This document shows positions 17,209-25,396 of a DNA stretch of 64,000 nucleotides, in pieces; the first letter of the stretch is position 1, and the number at the start of each line of letters is the position of its first letter. Source of the DNA: a bacterium (GTDB lineage: Bacteria > Bdellovibrionota > Bdellovibrionia > Bdellovibrionales > Bdellovibrionaceae); assembly GCA_019752925.1 (NCBI GenBank), contig JAIELP010000004.1, positions 124,001-188,000 on the forward strand, in the 5' to 3' direction. Made by a program: the position numbers and the translations under genes. A model generated the notes under the pieces. The model made no database searches. It saw nothing but the letters and a program-made list of their open reading frames with translations, and had not been told where the DNA came from.

Positions 17209-17762
17209 GAATCATTTCCGGAAAATATAAAGGCCGTGTACTGACTTCATTTCAGGCCGATAATATACGTCCAACAATGGATAGAGTTAAAGAAACTTTA
17301 TTTAATAAGTGGATGGGCTATGTTGAAGAGGCCAGTGTTCTGGATTTATTTTCCGGCACTGGAAATTTAGGAATTGAAGCTTTATCGCGTGGCTGTAAGC
17401 ATGTGGACTTTGTTGAAATGAATGTAAAATCCATTCAGATTATTAAAAAGAATGTTGATATGCTTAAACTCAGCAACAATGAATACAAAATCCATAAAGC
17501 TGATGTGTTGCAGTACTTGAAGCGCTATCAGGGCCCTACTTATAACCTTATTTTAATCGACCCACCATTTACTGAAAAAATGGCCCATGACGTGATGCAG
17601 GCCTTGGATGCCAGCCAGTGTTATGACGAAAATACGCTGATTGCTATTGAGTCGATCAAAAAAGAGCGCATGGATGAAGCCTATACCAATTTATACCGCT
17701 ATGACTTCAATGATTACGGCGACAAAGTGCTTTCTTTCTTTGCTAAAAAAGCGCAAGATTAA
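17205..17762 (+). CDS. rsmD: 16S rRNA (guanine-N2)-methyltransferase RsmD
   Basis: Methylates G966 of 16S rRNA during 30S assembly, using S-adenosylmethionine. The 185-residue protein has the family N-terminus MRIISGKYKGR, the RPTMDRVKETLFN segment, SAM motif I (VLDLFSGTGNLGIEALSRG) and the catalytic LILIDPPF (D/NPPF). It overlaps the response regulator by four bases and precedes coaD by three bases, the classic rsmD-coaD pair. Confidence 0.95.
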   Translation: MRIISGKYKGRVLTSFQADNIRPTMDRVKETLFNKWMGYVEEASVLDLFSGTGNLGIEALSRGCKHVDFVEMNVKSIQIIKKNVDMLKLSNNEYKIHKADVLQYLKRYQGPTYNLILIDPPFTEKMAHDVMQALDASQCYDENTLIAIESIKKERMDEAYTNLYRYDFNDYGDKVLSFFAKKAQD

Positions 17763-17765
17763 TTC

Positions 17766-18248
17766 ATGTCAAAAATAGCAGTTTACCCCGGTAGTTTCGA
17801 CCCGATTACAACGGGCCATTTGGATATTATCGAAAGAATTTCCCATATTTTCGATCACGTTATTATTTTAGTAACTGAGTCTAACGAAAAAAAATATTTA
17901 TTTTCGGCCGAAGAACGCAAAGCTTTTTTAAAAAAAGCCACCGCAGATAATAAAAAAATTGAAGTGGATAGTTTTCAGGGCTTAACAGTCGAGTATATGA
18001 AAAAACGTAAAGCCCATGTCATTGTGCGTGGCTTAAGAGCCGTGGCTGATTTTGAATACGAGGGAACATTAGCCAGCATGAACCGCCGTTTAGCTCCAGA
18101 TATTGAAACCTTTATGGTTTTTTCGCGCCCGGAGTATTATTTTATTTCTTCTCGAGGAGTTAAAGAAGTGGCCCGCAACAACGGCGAGCTTAAGGGTTTG
18201 GTTCCGGATTTTGTTATTTCTGATTTGCAAAAAAGATTAAGAGGTTAG
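17766..18248 (+). CDS. coaD: Phosphopantetheine adenylyltransferase
   Basis: Fourth step of coenzyme A synthesis: adenylylates 4'-phosphopantetheine to dephospho-CoA. The 160-residue protein begins MSKIAVYPGSFDPITTGHLD, the nucleotidyltransferase HxGH-type motif (TGHLD), and has ISSRGVKEVA near the end in place of the usual ISSTxVR. The length is standard. It follows rsmD immediately. Confidence 0.96.
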   Translation: MSKIAVYPGSFDPITTGHLDIIERISHIFDHVIILVTESNEKKYLFSAEERKAFLKKATADNKKIEVDSFQGLTVEYMKKRKAHVIVRGLRAVADFEYEGTLASMNRRLAPDIETFMVFSRPEYYFISSRGVKEVARNNGELKGLVPDFVISDLQKRLRG

Positions 18249-18250
18249 TT

Positions 18251-19447
18251 ATGTTATCGCAAAGAGCGCAGAGTTTAAAAACTTCACCCACATTATTTTT
18301 AGTGGCGAAAGCCAAAGAATTGCAAACTCAAGGTCACGATGTAATCTCATTAACGGTGGGCGAGCCCGATTGGCCCACTTATCCAGCCGCCGCGGAAGCG
18401 GGTATTGAAGCCATTCGTAAAGGTATTACTAAATACACTCCCGCTAACGGAACTGTGGATTTACGTAAAGCCATTGTTGAAAGAATTAAAATTGATTTAA
18501 ATCAAACTTACGCTATTAACGAAGTGGCTGTTACCAGCGGTGCTAAGTTTGCCATCTTTGCAGCCTTACAGGTTATTTGCGACACTAACGACGAAGTCAT
18601 TATTCACTCTCCTTACTGGGTGAGCTATCCTACTATGGTTGAATTGGCCGGTGCTAAGCCAGTATTAGTAACCTGCACAGAAGAAACTAATTTTAAAATC
18701 ACCGCGGAAATGCTGAAAAAAAATATTACTCCTAATACAAAAGCATTTTTATTTTGTTCGCCTTCTAACCCAACGGGTTTTGTGTACAGCAAGCAGGAAT
18801 TAAAAGAGCTGGCTGATGTTATCAAACAATACCCACGTATGGTGGTTATTACGGATGACATGTACAACCGCTTAATGTTTGATGGCTCTAACTGTGCTCC
18901 ACACATACTGGAAGTGGCTCCTGAATTAAAAGACCGTACTATTGTAATTAACGGTGGCTCAAAAGCTTACTCTATGACCGGTTGGAGAATTGGTTGGGCA
19001 TTAGGTCCTCAAAAGGTGATTCAGGCCTTAGGCGACTACGCTTCGCAATCTACAGGTGCACCTTCAAGTATTTCACAGCACGCAGCAGTTCAAGCTATTA
19101 CTAACTGTGAAGCTAATATTAAAGAAACGAACGCCACTTTAAAACAAAGAATGAATACGGCTTTAGCTGAATTCAAAAGCGTACCTGAATTTAAAGTATT
19201 CCAGCCGGATGGCGCATTTTACTTCTGGGTGGATGTTAAAAAAGCTTTAGGAAAATCCTACCAAGGGCAAAAAATCGTAAGCTCTAAAGATTTCTGTCAG
19301 GTATTACTAGAAAAATTCTTTGTAGCAACTGTGCCCGGTGAAGAGTTCGGTAACCCAGGTTATATGCGTTTAAGCTTTGCCATTGGTTCTGAGCGCTTTA
19401 TTCAAGCTATACACAGAATGAAAAAGCTCATTAGCGAAATGAATTAA
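18251..19447 (+). CDS. Class I pyridoxal-phosphate aminotransferase (aspartate-type)
   Basis: 398 residues of fold-type I aminotransferase. Visible elements include LTVGEPDWPTYPA at the N-terminus, the SNPTGFVYS motif, the PLP-binding lysine in INGGSKAYSMTGWRIGW, and the C-terminal RLSFA arginine for the substrate carboxylate. The pattern fits the aspartate/prephenate aminotransferase subgroup (Ib). It starts two bases after coaD, so it is probably co-transcribed. Substrate preference cannot be read from sequence alone. Confidence 0.9.
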   Translation: MLSQRAQSLKTSPTLFLVAKAKELQTQGHDVISLTVGEPDWPTYPAAAEAGIEAIRKGITKYTPANGTVDLRKAIVERIKIDLNQTYAINEVAVTSGAKFAIFAALQVICDTNDEVIIHSPYWVSYPTMVELAGAKPVLVTCTEETNFKITAEMLKKNITPNTKAFLFCSPSNPTGFVYSKQELKELADVIKQYPRMVVITDDMYNRLMFDGSNCAPHILEVAPELKDRTIVINGGSKAYSMTGWRIGWALGPQKVIQALGDYASQSTGAPSSISQHAAVQAITNCEANIKETNATLKQRMNTALAEFKSVPEFKVFQPDGAFYFWVDVKKALGKSYQGQKIVSSKDFCQVLLEKFFVATVPGEEFGNPGYMRLSFAIGSERFIQAIHRMKKLISEMN

Positions 19448-19457
19448 GCTTTCAAAA

Positions 19458-20276
19458 CTATTTTACGATTTTTCTGAACTCAAAAGGTCTAACGGTTTTG
19501 CCGTTTTCAAGTTTTGTTTCAGCAGCGCCCATGGCAGCTGTTCTTTTATCATCTAAAAAAGTTTGTGGAATCTGCGTAGAGTTCATTGCGATCGTGTCGT
19601 TGAACTCTTGCTTGATTTGATTCATTGAACTCATATCGGGCTTTGCTATATCAAAAGCAGTGGCTGACATCATGCTGTTCATTTTTTGTATTTGTGACGA
19701 AAACTCCGATAATTCCTGAATTTTGTTTTCGGTACGGCCCATGGCTTCATTACCGGCAGCAGCTTGCACCCAAGCCGGTAAGCTTTCTTCTGAAAACTGT
19801 AATTCTTCGCGGTTCATCTTAATGATCATTTCAATTTCAGCGGCGGATAAATCAATTTTTTGGCTGATCTGATCTACAGAAAAACCCTGATTAGCTAATT
19901 TAGCGGCCTGAACATATTTTCCGGTTTTTTGACGCTCAGCCATTTCTGCATGAGGAACTTGTTCGTAAAATATTTTAGAAACATCTAATGCTTTAGATAG
20001 AGCGCCTTCAATCTGCGCAATTTTTTCGTCAGATTGAATGAGTTGACCTTGAACATCCTGAGACTTTGTTTCAATTAAATGAACCCATCTGCGTACTTGC
20101 TCATCTGTTTTGTCTGATAAATCCTGAAGAATCGAAATTTTGTTCTGTAAAAGCTGAAGTCCTTTTGTAAGACGTTGATCTTCAACCTTAGATTTATTTT
20201 TAACGAGTTGATTAAATGTTATGTAAGCAATTAGCAGTATGTTTAAAAGAGATAGAGATAATAACCAGTAATTCAC
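19458..20276 (-). CDS. Membrane-anchored DUF2802-like protein
   Basis: 272 residues: one N-terminal membrane helix (about 3-23), a coiled-coil region, then a segment (KYVQAAKLANQGFSVDQISQ and following DLSAAEIEMIIKMNRE, about 118-155) that matches the helix-turn-helix-like DUF2802 pattern, and a low-complexity tail. DUF2802 proteins are often found near flagellar or chemotaxis genes in proteobacteria. It converges with the aminotransferase gene. Role unknown. Confidence 0.6.
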   Translation of the reverse strand: MNYWLLSLSLLNILLIAYITFNQLVKNKSKVEDQRLTKGLQLLQNKISILQDLSDKTDEQVRRWVHLIETKSQDVQGQLIQSDEKIAQIEGALSKALDVSKIFYEQVPHAEMAERQKTGKYVQAAKLANQGFSVDQISQKIDLSAAEIEMIIKMNREELQFSEESLPAWVQAAAGNEAMGRTENKIQELSEFSSQIQKMNSMMSATAFDIAKPDMSSMNQIKQEFNDTIAMNSTQIPQTFLDDKRTAAMGAAETKLENGKTVRPFEFRKIVK

Positions 20277-20367
20277 AAGAACTCCTTCGCCAGTGTTTAT
20301 TTTAGCGTCATTATGAATTTCTTGAAAGTCGGTGTCGGTATAACCGGACTTAAGACCTTTATGGTTT

Positions 20368-20426
20368 TTGGAACAGTTGGAACAGAGTCAGTTCAGCACT
20401 AAATCAATGATTCTGCTGAATTAACT
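20368..20426. promoter_or_regulatory. Direct and inverted repeats, likely activator sites
   Basis: Two exact tandem copies of TTGGAACAG (20368-20376 and 20377-20385) are followed by an inverted repeat, AGTCAGTTCAGCA (20386-20398) with TGCTGAATTAACT (20414-20426), matching at 11 of 13 positions. They sit just upstream of the sigma54 promoter at 20439, as expected for an enhancer-binding regulator, though closer than usual. Confidence 0.5.
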
Positions 20427-20438
20427 CACTATTTGTGC

Positions 20439-20454
20439 TGGCACTGCGATTGCT
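20439..20454 (+). promoter_or_regulatory. Sigma54 promoter
   Basis: TGGCAC (20439-20444), five bases and TTGCT (20450-20454) form a full consensus match. The flanking sequence resembles the site at 14026 (GGCACTG-GATTGCT). Expected start of transcription is about 20465, giving a leader of roughly 44 bases. Confidence 0.88.
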
Positions 20455-20508
20455 TTATTAGACCAGTGTTACTTAAAACCAAACAACCATAAGTACAGGG
20501 GAAAAATA

Positions 20509-21117
20509 ATGAAAAAAATACTATCGTTAGTGATGATAATGTTAACAGTGGCGATGGCCGCTAAAGCAGACTCTTTAGACGATGCTCGTCGTCGTGAGCG
20601 CGAAGCCCGCGACCGTATGAATGGACCAGGATACTTAGTTCCAGGTGGACCTCGCCCAGGTAACCCATATCCGGGAAATCCTTACCCAAGCGACCCATAC
20701 CCAGGTCAACCATATCCGGGAAATCCATACCCTCAAGACCCATATCCATCTCCAGGCTATTCTGATGTTTATGGACCAGGTAGAACTGTTCGTTGGCTGG
20801 ACATGGGTTCACACAGAGCTGACAAATTTATTGATAGAACCATCGTTTTACGTGCTAACGGTCAATACGTTAATGAGCTTTTCATTGCAGCTCAAAACAA
20901 CCACGTAACTATACGTTCTGCGTTGGCTCGTTTAACTAATGGTCAAATCGTTGATTTAAGATACTTAGTTGGAACAGTAAGAGACGGTCAGCAATTAAGA
21001 CAGCAACTTGATTACCGCAGTTCTTTGCGCGTTGATAGCATCGAACTTAACATCGAATCGGGTAACTTAATCGGTTCTCGTGGATCACTTAATGTTCATT
21101 TAGGTTTAGCGTTTTAA
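20509..21117 (+). CDS. Secreted proline-rich protein under sigma54 control
   Basis: 202 residues with a signal peptide ending near residue 20 (AAKADS), a charged Arg-rich stretch, then six tandem pentapeptides of the form xxPYP (about residues 50-80), and a globular C-terminal domain (about 90-202, beginning RTVRWLDMGSHRADKF). The repeats look like an extended, flexible linker that places the C-terminal domain away from the membrane. Ribosome site is AGGGG. It has its own sigma54 promoter and terminator, so expression is an independent unit. No family recognised. Confidence 0.8.
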   Translation: MKKILSLVMIMLTVAMAAKADSLDDARRREREARDRMNGPGYLVPGGPRPGNPYPGNPYPSDPYPGQPYPGNPYPQDPYPSPGYSDVYGPGRTVRWLDMGSHRADKFIDRTIVLRANGQYVNELFIAAQNNHVTIRSALARLTNGQIVDLRYLVGTVRDGQQLRQQLDYRSSLRVDSIELNIESGNLIGSRGSLNVHLGLAF

Positions 21118-21146
21118 TTTTAAAAATTAAAATTGTGAACTTTGCC

Positions 21147-21176
21147 AAAAGAGACTTCGAAAGAAGTCTCTTTTTT
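21147..21176 (+). terminator. Intrinsic terminator
   Basis: A stem of up to 12 base pairs (AAAAGAGACTTC / GAAGTCTCTTTT) with a GAAA loop and T-run, 30 bases after the proline-rich protein gene. Confidence 0.93.
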
Positions 21177-21312
21177 ATTTTAAACCTCTACTTTTGTCTT
21201 ATTGTGATACGAAAAATTGCAGAAACGTCTCATTTTGAATAACCAGACTTAAGCCCCCTATGCTCAGAATGAGAATTGATTTATTCTGATACTAGATAGG
21301 CAGGGGAAGTTC

Positions 21313-23628
21313 ATGAATGTGGTCAGGATAGGTCTTTTCGCGGCATTGCTATTTTCATTTTATACATCATGTGCACCGGTTAAGTTTACAAAATCAAATA
21401 ACATTAACGCCAATGTTTCATGTAGTGGTTCTGCCTGCGCCGCTTCTGCAATTACTTGTGATCCGAAAATTAACACGACACTTACAACATTTACTTATAC
21501 ATCTTTAACTTCAGGTTTTCCCACTATTTCATCTAACTGTTCACCCTCAACGGTGGACTACAACTGGGTTGTTAAAAGAGCTGATTCAAGTGTCGTTGCA
21601 ACAGCAATTCCGGGTTTGACTGGAACTAATCCAAGTAACGTAGATTTTACTGTATTAGGTGCAGGAAACTATTACGTTTTTTTAAATGCAACTCAAACCG
21701 GTGGTGGATTAAATCCGTTTAATGCTGCAACTCCACTCGAGTTTGTTGTTCCTGGTCCTGGTGTTGGTAACAGTTTAACTTGTGATCCTAAATTAAATTC
21801 TACGTTTACGAGTGTAGTGGTGGCTGCGGCTGATCCCAATCCAGTTGTGAGCTCTAACTGTGCTCCTTTAGCTGGGACTTATTTATGGACCGCTACAAAA
21901 GATGGTTCTCCATTTGTAATTTCGGGTTTAAGTGGTGCTTCATCTACACCTAATATTAAATCTTACGGAGCGGGTACTTATAGAATTTATCTTTATGCTA
22001 CATTAACGGGTTCGGTGCACTGGCAAAGTTCAACTCCTTTAGTTGTAACAATTCAGGATCCGCCTCCGGTAATTACTGCAATAGATTGTAATCCGCGCAT
22101 TAACGGATCATTAACTAATTTAACTTTAACGACAGCTTCACCGTATCCATTAATCAGCGGTAACTGTTTGCCTTCGAATGTTCAGTACACTTGGACTGTT
22201 ACTAAAAATGGAAGCAACGTTTCAATTCCGGGTTTAAGTGGATCCAATTCAAATCCTGATTTTTTATCTTCAGGAACAGGTACTTACTTAATTTACTTAA
22301 CTGCAAGTGCTCCGGGTTATTCAAGCTGGAACACAACAACGCCTTTAACAATTACTGTGGATACAATTGGTTCGGGCTTAACTTTAAATTGTGCTCCACG
22401 TTTAAATAATACTTCTGTTGCGGTAACTGTAACACCGAGCGGGTCTAATCCGTTGGTAACTTCAGGCTGTAACCCATCGACTGTAACTCATAACTGGAGC
22501 GTGTTTAAAGCCGGCTCATCAGTTGCGATCTCAGGCTTAAGCGGGGCTTCGTCTACAGCTGATTTTATCGGTGCAGGACTAGGAACTTACTTTATTTATT
22601 TAACCGCTTCATCTCCGGGATATAATAGCTACGTAAGCCCGTCACCGTTAGAAGTAACTGTGGCTCCAGCGAATACTCCGGTACGTGAAGTTATTTATGA
22701 AAGACTAGTTACACCTTCAGATAATAAAGTGGATTTATTAGTTGTAGTGGATGATTCCAACTCAATGGCTCCGGAAAATACTCGCTTGGCTCAAAGGCTA
22801 CAAGCCTTCGTAGGGGATTTAACGGCATCAGGCCTTGATTGGCAAATGTGTGCGACAGTTACCAGATCGCAAGATGTTTATAATAATGGAACATACTACT
22901 GGGGGGCTTCACGCAACTGGGTAGGTTATGTGGGCTCTCCTCAATGGATTCTTAAAACCGGTGCAGCGGATCCTTACTCAATCTTTACTAATACGATGAG
23001 CGCTATAGGTGCTGGCTGGGCTGGAACGGATGATGAACGCGGTATCAAAGCGGCTTTCTGGAGTATTGAGTACGCTGAATACAACAACTGTTACCGTAAC
23101 GATGCTTCATTAGCTGTTATTTTAATTTCGGACGAAGACGTAAGATCTGTTGGTGGCAACTCTTCATTACAATACTATAGTGGGGAATACAAAAATCTTG
23201 AAGCTGACGACCAACCACAGGGCTTAGTTAATAAAGTAAAACAAGAGTTCGGTTTGCAAAAGCGTTTTACGTTTAACTCGATTATTGTTAAGCCAGGAGA
23301 CAGCACTTGTATGACAGCACAGGATGCCGCCGGTTCTAAATCGCACTACGGTTACAAATATAACGAGATTTCACAGTTAACGGGCGGAGCTACGGCAAGT
23401 ATTTGTGATGCAGACTATTCGAACAACCTGTATTACTTCAAAGATCGCATCATTAATACCCAAGCCTCAGTTGCGCTTGAATGCGCTCCTGTAGGGCCTG
23501 TGGCGGTGACAATAACGCCGGCTATGGCTGGTGTAACAACGCAAATTCAGAATAACACATTAGTATTTAATCCGGCTGTACCTGCTGGCCGTACAATTAG
23601 ACTTGTATACAACTGCCCTCGTAATTAA
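21313..23628 (+). CDS. Lipoprotein with four Cys-rich repeats and a VWA domain
   Basis: 771 residues. Signal with lipobox ending at Cys20. Four beta-rich repeats of about 100 residues begin near residues 49, 157, 259 and 360; each opens with a C-(D/N/A)-P-(K/R)-(I/L)-N motif, has a second Cys about 30 residues later, and ends in a (G)TYxIYLxAT-type strand. They look like immunoglobulin- or PKD-like modules. From about residue 465 a von Willebrand A-like domain follows, with the MIDAS motif DDSNS (about 480) for metal-dependent ligand binding. The architecture suggests a surface adhesin. It is monocistronic in appearance. Confidence 0.82.
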   Translation: MNVVRIGLFAALLFSFYTSCAPVKFTKSNNINANVSCSGSACAASAITCDPKINTTLTTFTYTSLTSGFPTISSNCSPSTVDYNWVVKRADSSVVATAIPGLTGTNPSNVDFTVLGAGNYYVFLNATQTGGGLNPFNAATPLEFVVPGPGVGNSLTCDPKLNSTFTSVVVAAADPNPVVSSNCAPLAGTYLWTATKDGSPFVISGLSGASSTPNIKSYGAGTYRIYLYATLTGSVHWQSSTPLVVTIQDPPPVITAIDCNPRINGSLTNLTLTTASPYPLISGNCLPSNVQYTWTVTKNGSNVSIPGLSGSNSNPDFLSSGTGTYLIYLTASAPGYSSWNTTTPLTITVDTIGSGLTLNCAPRLNNTSVAVTVTPSGSNPLVTSGCNPSTVTHNWSVFKAGSSVAISGLSGASSTADFIGAGLGTYFIYLTASSPGYNSYVSPSPLEVTVAPANTPVREVIYERLVTPSDNKVDLLVVVDDSNSMAPENTRLAQRLQAFVGDLTASGLDWQMCATVTRSQDVYNNGTYYWGASRNWVGYVGSPQWILKTGAADPYSIFTNTMSAIGAGWAGTDDERGIKAAFWSIEYAEYNNCYRNDASLAVILISDEDVRSVGGNSSLQYYSGEYKNLEADDQPQGLVNKVKQEFGLQKRFTFNSIIVKPGDSTCMTAQDAAGSKSHYGYKYNEISQLTGGATASICDADYSNNLYYFKDRIINTQASVALECAPVGPVAVTITPAMAGVTTQIQNNTLVFNPAVPAGRTIRLVYNCPRN

Positions 23629-23635
23629 ACGGGGG

Positions 23636-24799
23636 CTATTTAAAATCAATTTTATTTTTTAAGGCTTCGGTGAGAACCCAATAAAACTCCGGAGTTGGGT
23701 GGCCATCTAAAGGATATTTGAGGTTTTGACCTTCCATCATCTGAGGGATATCTGTAAAATCCAATACGCTTATATTTTTTTGCGTGTCCAATGCCTGTAT
23801 AAAATCTTTTTTTGTTCTTATTCCACCCATGAAAACCACATAAAATTTTTCAACAGGTAATTTTTCATTAATTTTTTCTGAAAGCTTTTGAAAGCTTTTT
23901 GCAAAAATATCGATTTGCTTCTGCGAATATGTTTTATGAATTGCAATACCCGAAAACTTTATAGCTTCCGACGCGCTCAGCAGCTTTAAAAAACGTCGGT
24001 AAGGATCAGTTGCGTCTTCAAAAGTTCCTTTGTAGATAAAGTCATTGTCGGCATATTCATAGTGCGGGTGCTGTCTAGTGTAACTGTAGGGTCTTTGGTA
24101 GCAGAGCAGGTTGCAAAAAAATCTTTCAAACTGGTCATCGATATAATACCAGATAATAATTCCGGATTTTTCTTTAATTTCGTTCAGATAGCCGGGTTTA
24201 CTTTGTAAGTTAAATAAAAAATTATTAACGCTGGCCCCACGTATGCCATAGTTATAAACTTTCCACTTGCTGCTAATTTTTTTTGTAAGCTGAGATGCCA
24301 ACTCATTACCATTAGAAACCCCTTCACCGTAGGTGAAAGAATCCCCTATAGTTAAAACAAATTTTTCAGCTTTGGTTTTAGAATCCTGAAATTCAACTTT
24401 ACGCGTGCCATTTTTGTTATGGGTATAGTCGGCTGAGTATATATAAAGATCTTCATTCGGAGGTAAAAATTTTAGATCTACACGGAAAGAGGTATTTGCA
24501 ATGTTATCCTGGTACTGTTGCATCGCTTGAGCGATGTTTAATTGACTGTGGCTGAGAAATTTAACTCTGGGGTTAGGTTTGATTTTTAAATCATCCGGGG
24601 CGCCGAATAGGTCAAAACCGTATTTGGCTTTAAATTGCTCTAAGGGTAAAGGTTGATTTTTATCATAATTAATAAAGTTTCGACGCGCTAAAAAATTGTA
24701 TTTGGAGTTAAAAATAAAAAATAATTCGATAAGAACAAGTGCTGCTAAAAATACACCTAAATTAATGGATACAATTTTAATTTTTTTTTTGAATAGCAT
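23636..24799 (-). CDS. Membrane-anchored SGNH-hydrolase-like protein
   Basis: 387 residues with one N-terminal membrane helix and an outward-facing domain. FVLTIGDSFTYGEGV is the block I GDS motif with the nucleophile Ser, and DGHPTPEFYWV near the C-terminus supplies the Asp-x-x-His pair. It is similar in layout to O-acetyltransferase/esterase partners (AlgJ/DltD-like) of cell-surface polysaccharides. The central region is Lys/Tyr-rich. Transcribed toward the preceding lipoprotein gene. Substrate unknown. Confidence 0.65.
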   Translation of the reverse strand: MLFKKKIKIVSINLGVFLAALVLIELFFIFNSKYNFLARRNFINYDKNQPLPLEQFKAKYGFDLFGAPDDLKIKPNPRVKFLSHSQLNIAQAMQQYQDNIANTSFRVDLKFLPPNEDLYIYSADYTHNKNGTRKVEFQDSKTKAEKFVLTIGDSFTYGEGVSNGNELASQLTKKISSKWKVYNYGIRGASVNNFLFNLQSKPGYLNEIKEKSGIIIWYYIDDQFERFFCNLLCYQRPYSYTRQHPHYEYADNDFIYKGTFEDATDPYRRFLKLLSASEAIKFSGIAIHKTYSQKQIDIFAKSFQKLSEKINEKLPVEKFYVVFMGGIRTKKDFIQALDTQKNISVLDFTDIPQMMEGQNLKYPLDGHPTPEFYWVLTEALKNKIDFK

Positions 24800-24819
24800 T
24801 TTAGAAAGAGCCGATTAGA

Positions 24820-25338
24820 TTATCGGGCACTCTCTTTAATGAAAGCGGTCATGTAATGACGAACAAGGTATTCAGGCTTAAAGCTTAAGCCTTTAAAGGT
24901 CCACATAACTTCTTCGAAGGCGCCCCATTTGGCTTCGATTAATTGCTCGTCCATAACAATCGTTACGTTCTCTTTTTGTTGAGGTTGTGGAATAGCCATA
25001 TTGCCAACGTAGTGAAACCTTACGCTGATGAGCCCTGAATTTTTAATTGAAAAAATCATTTTGTAGCCATTACGGAATAGCATGAAGTCGGCATGTGTTT
25101 TGGCAATACCGTAAACTTTAATGCGTCCAAGTGCTGAAGGTTTTAATTCATTAAAACTGGCTGCGGCTTCAGCAAAATCAGTCTTAAGTTTTAATAAATA
25201 CGTGATGGTTTCGTTAACAAGAATTCTTTGGGTATCAAGTCCTAGGTTCATGTCGATCATAACTGACTTTTCGATTTGCTCGTCAGCTGAAACAAGTTCG
25301 CGAATCCACGTCTTATTTTCTTGTCTATTGATTTCCAT
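24820..25338 (-). CDS. Conserved-looking protein of unknown function
   Basis: 172 residues with no signal peptide or membrane segment, so cytoplasmic. Mixed alpha/beta with a C-terminal aromatic segment. No motif I recognise. It lies upstream of the SGNH-like gene on the same strand (20-base gap) and has a good ribosome site (AAGGAG). A hairpin with arms AGTCCT/AGGACT lies between its start and the metalloprotease gene end. Confidence 0.6.
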   Translation of the reverse strand: MEINRQENKTWIRELVSADEQIEKSVMIDMNLGLDTQRILVNETITYLLKLKTDFAEAAASFNELKPSALGRIKVYGIAKTHADFMLFRNGYKMIFSIKNSGLISVRFHYVGNMAIPQPQQKENVTIVMDEQLIEAKWGAFEEVMWTFKGLSFKPEYLVRHYMTAFIKESAR

Positions 25339-25396
25339 GTTGCACTCCTTGCAGTCCTAATATCTATTTTTCAGGACTTAGGTCGTTTTTGTCAAT

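Noticed and set aside
20640-20760. Tandem repeat array as CRISPR or minisatellite
   Set aside because: The repeats are 15-base units in frame and encode xxPYP pentapeptides in a secreted protein; no spacers.
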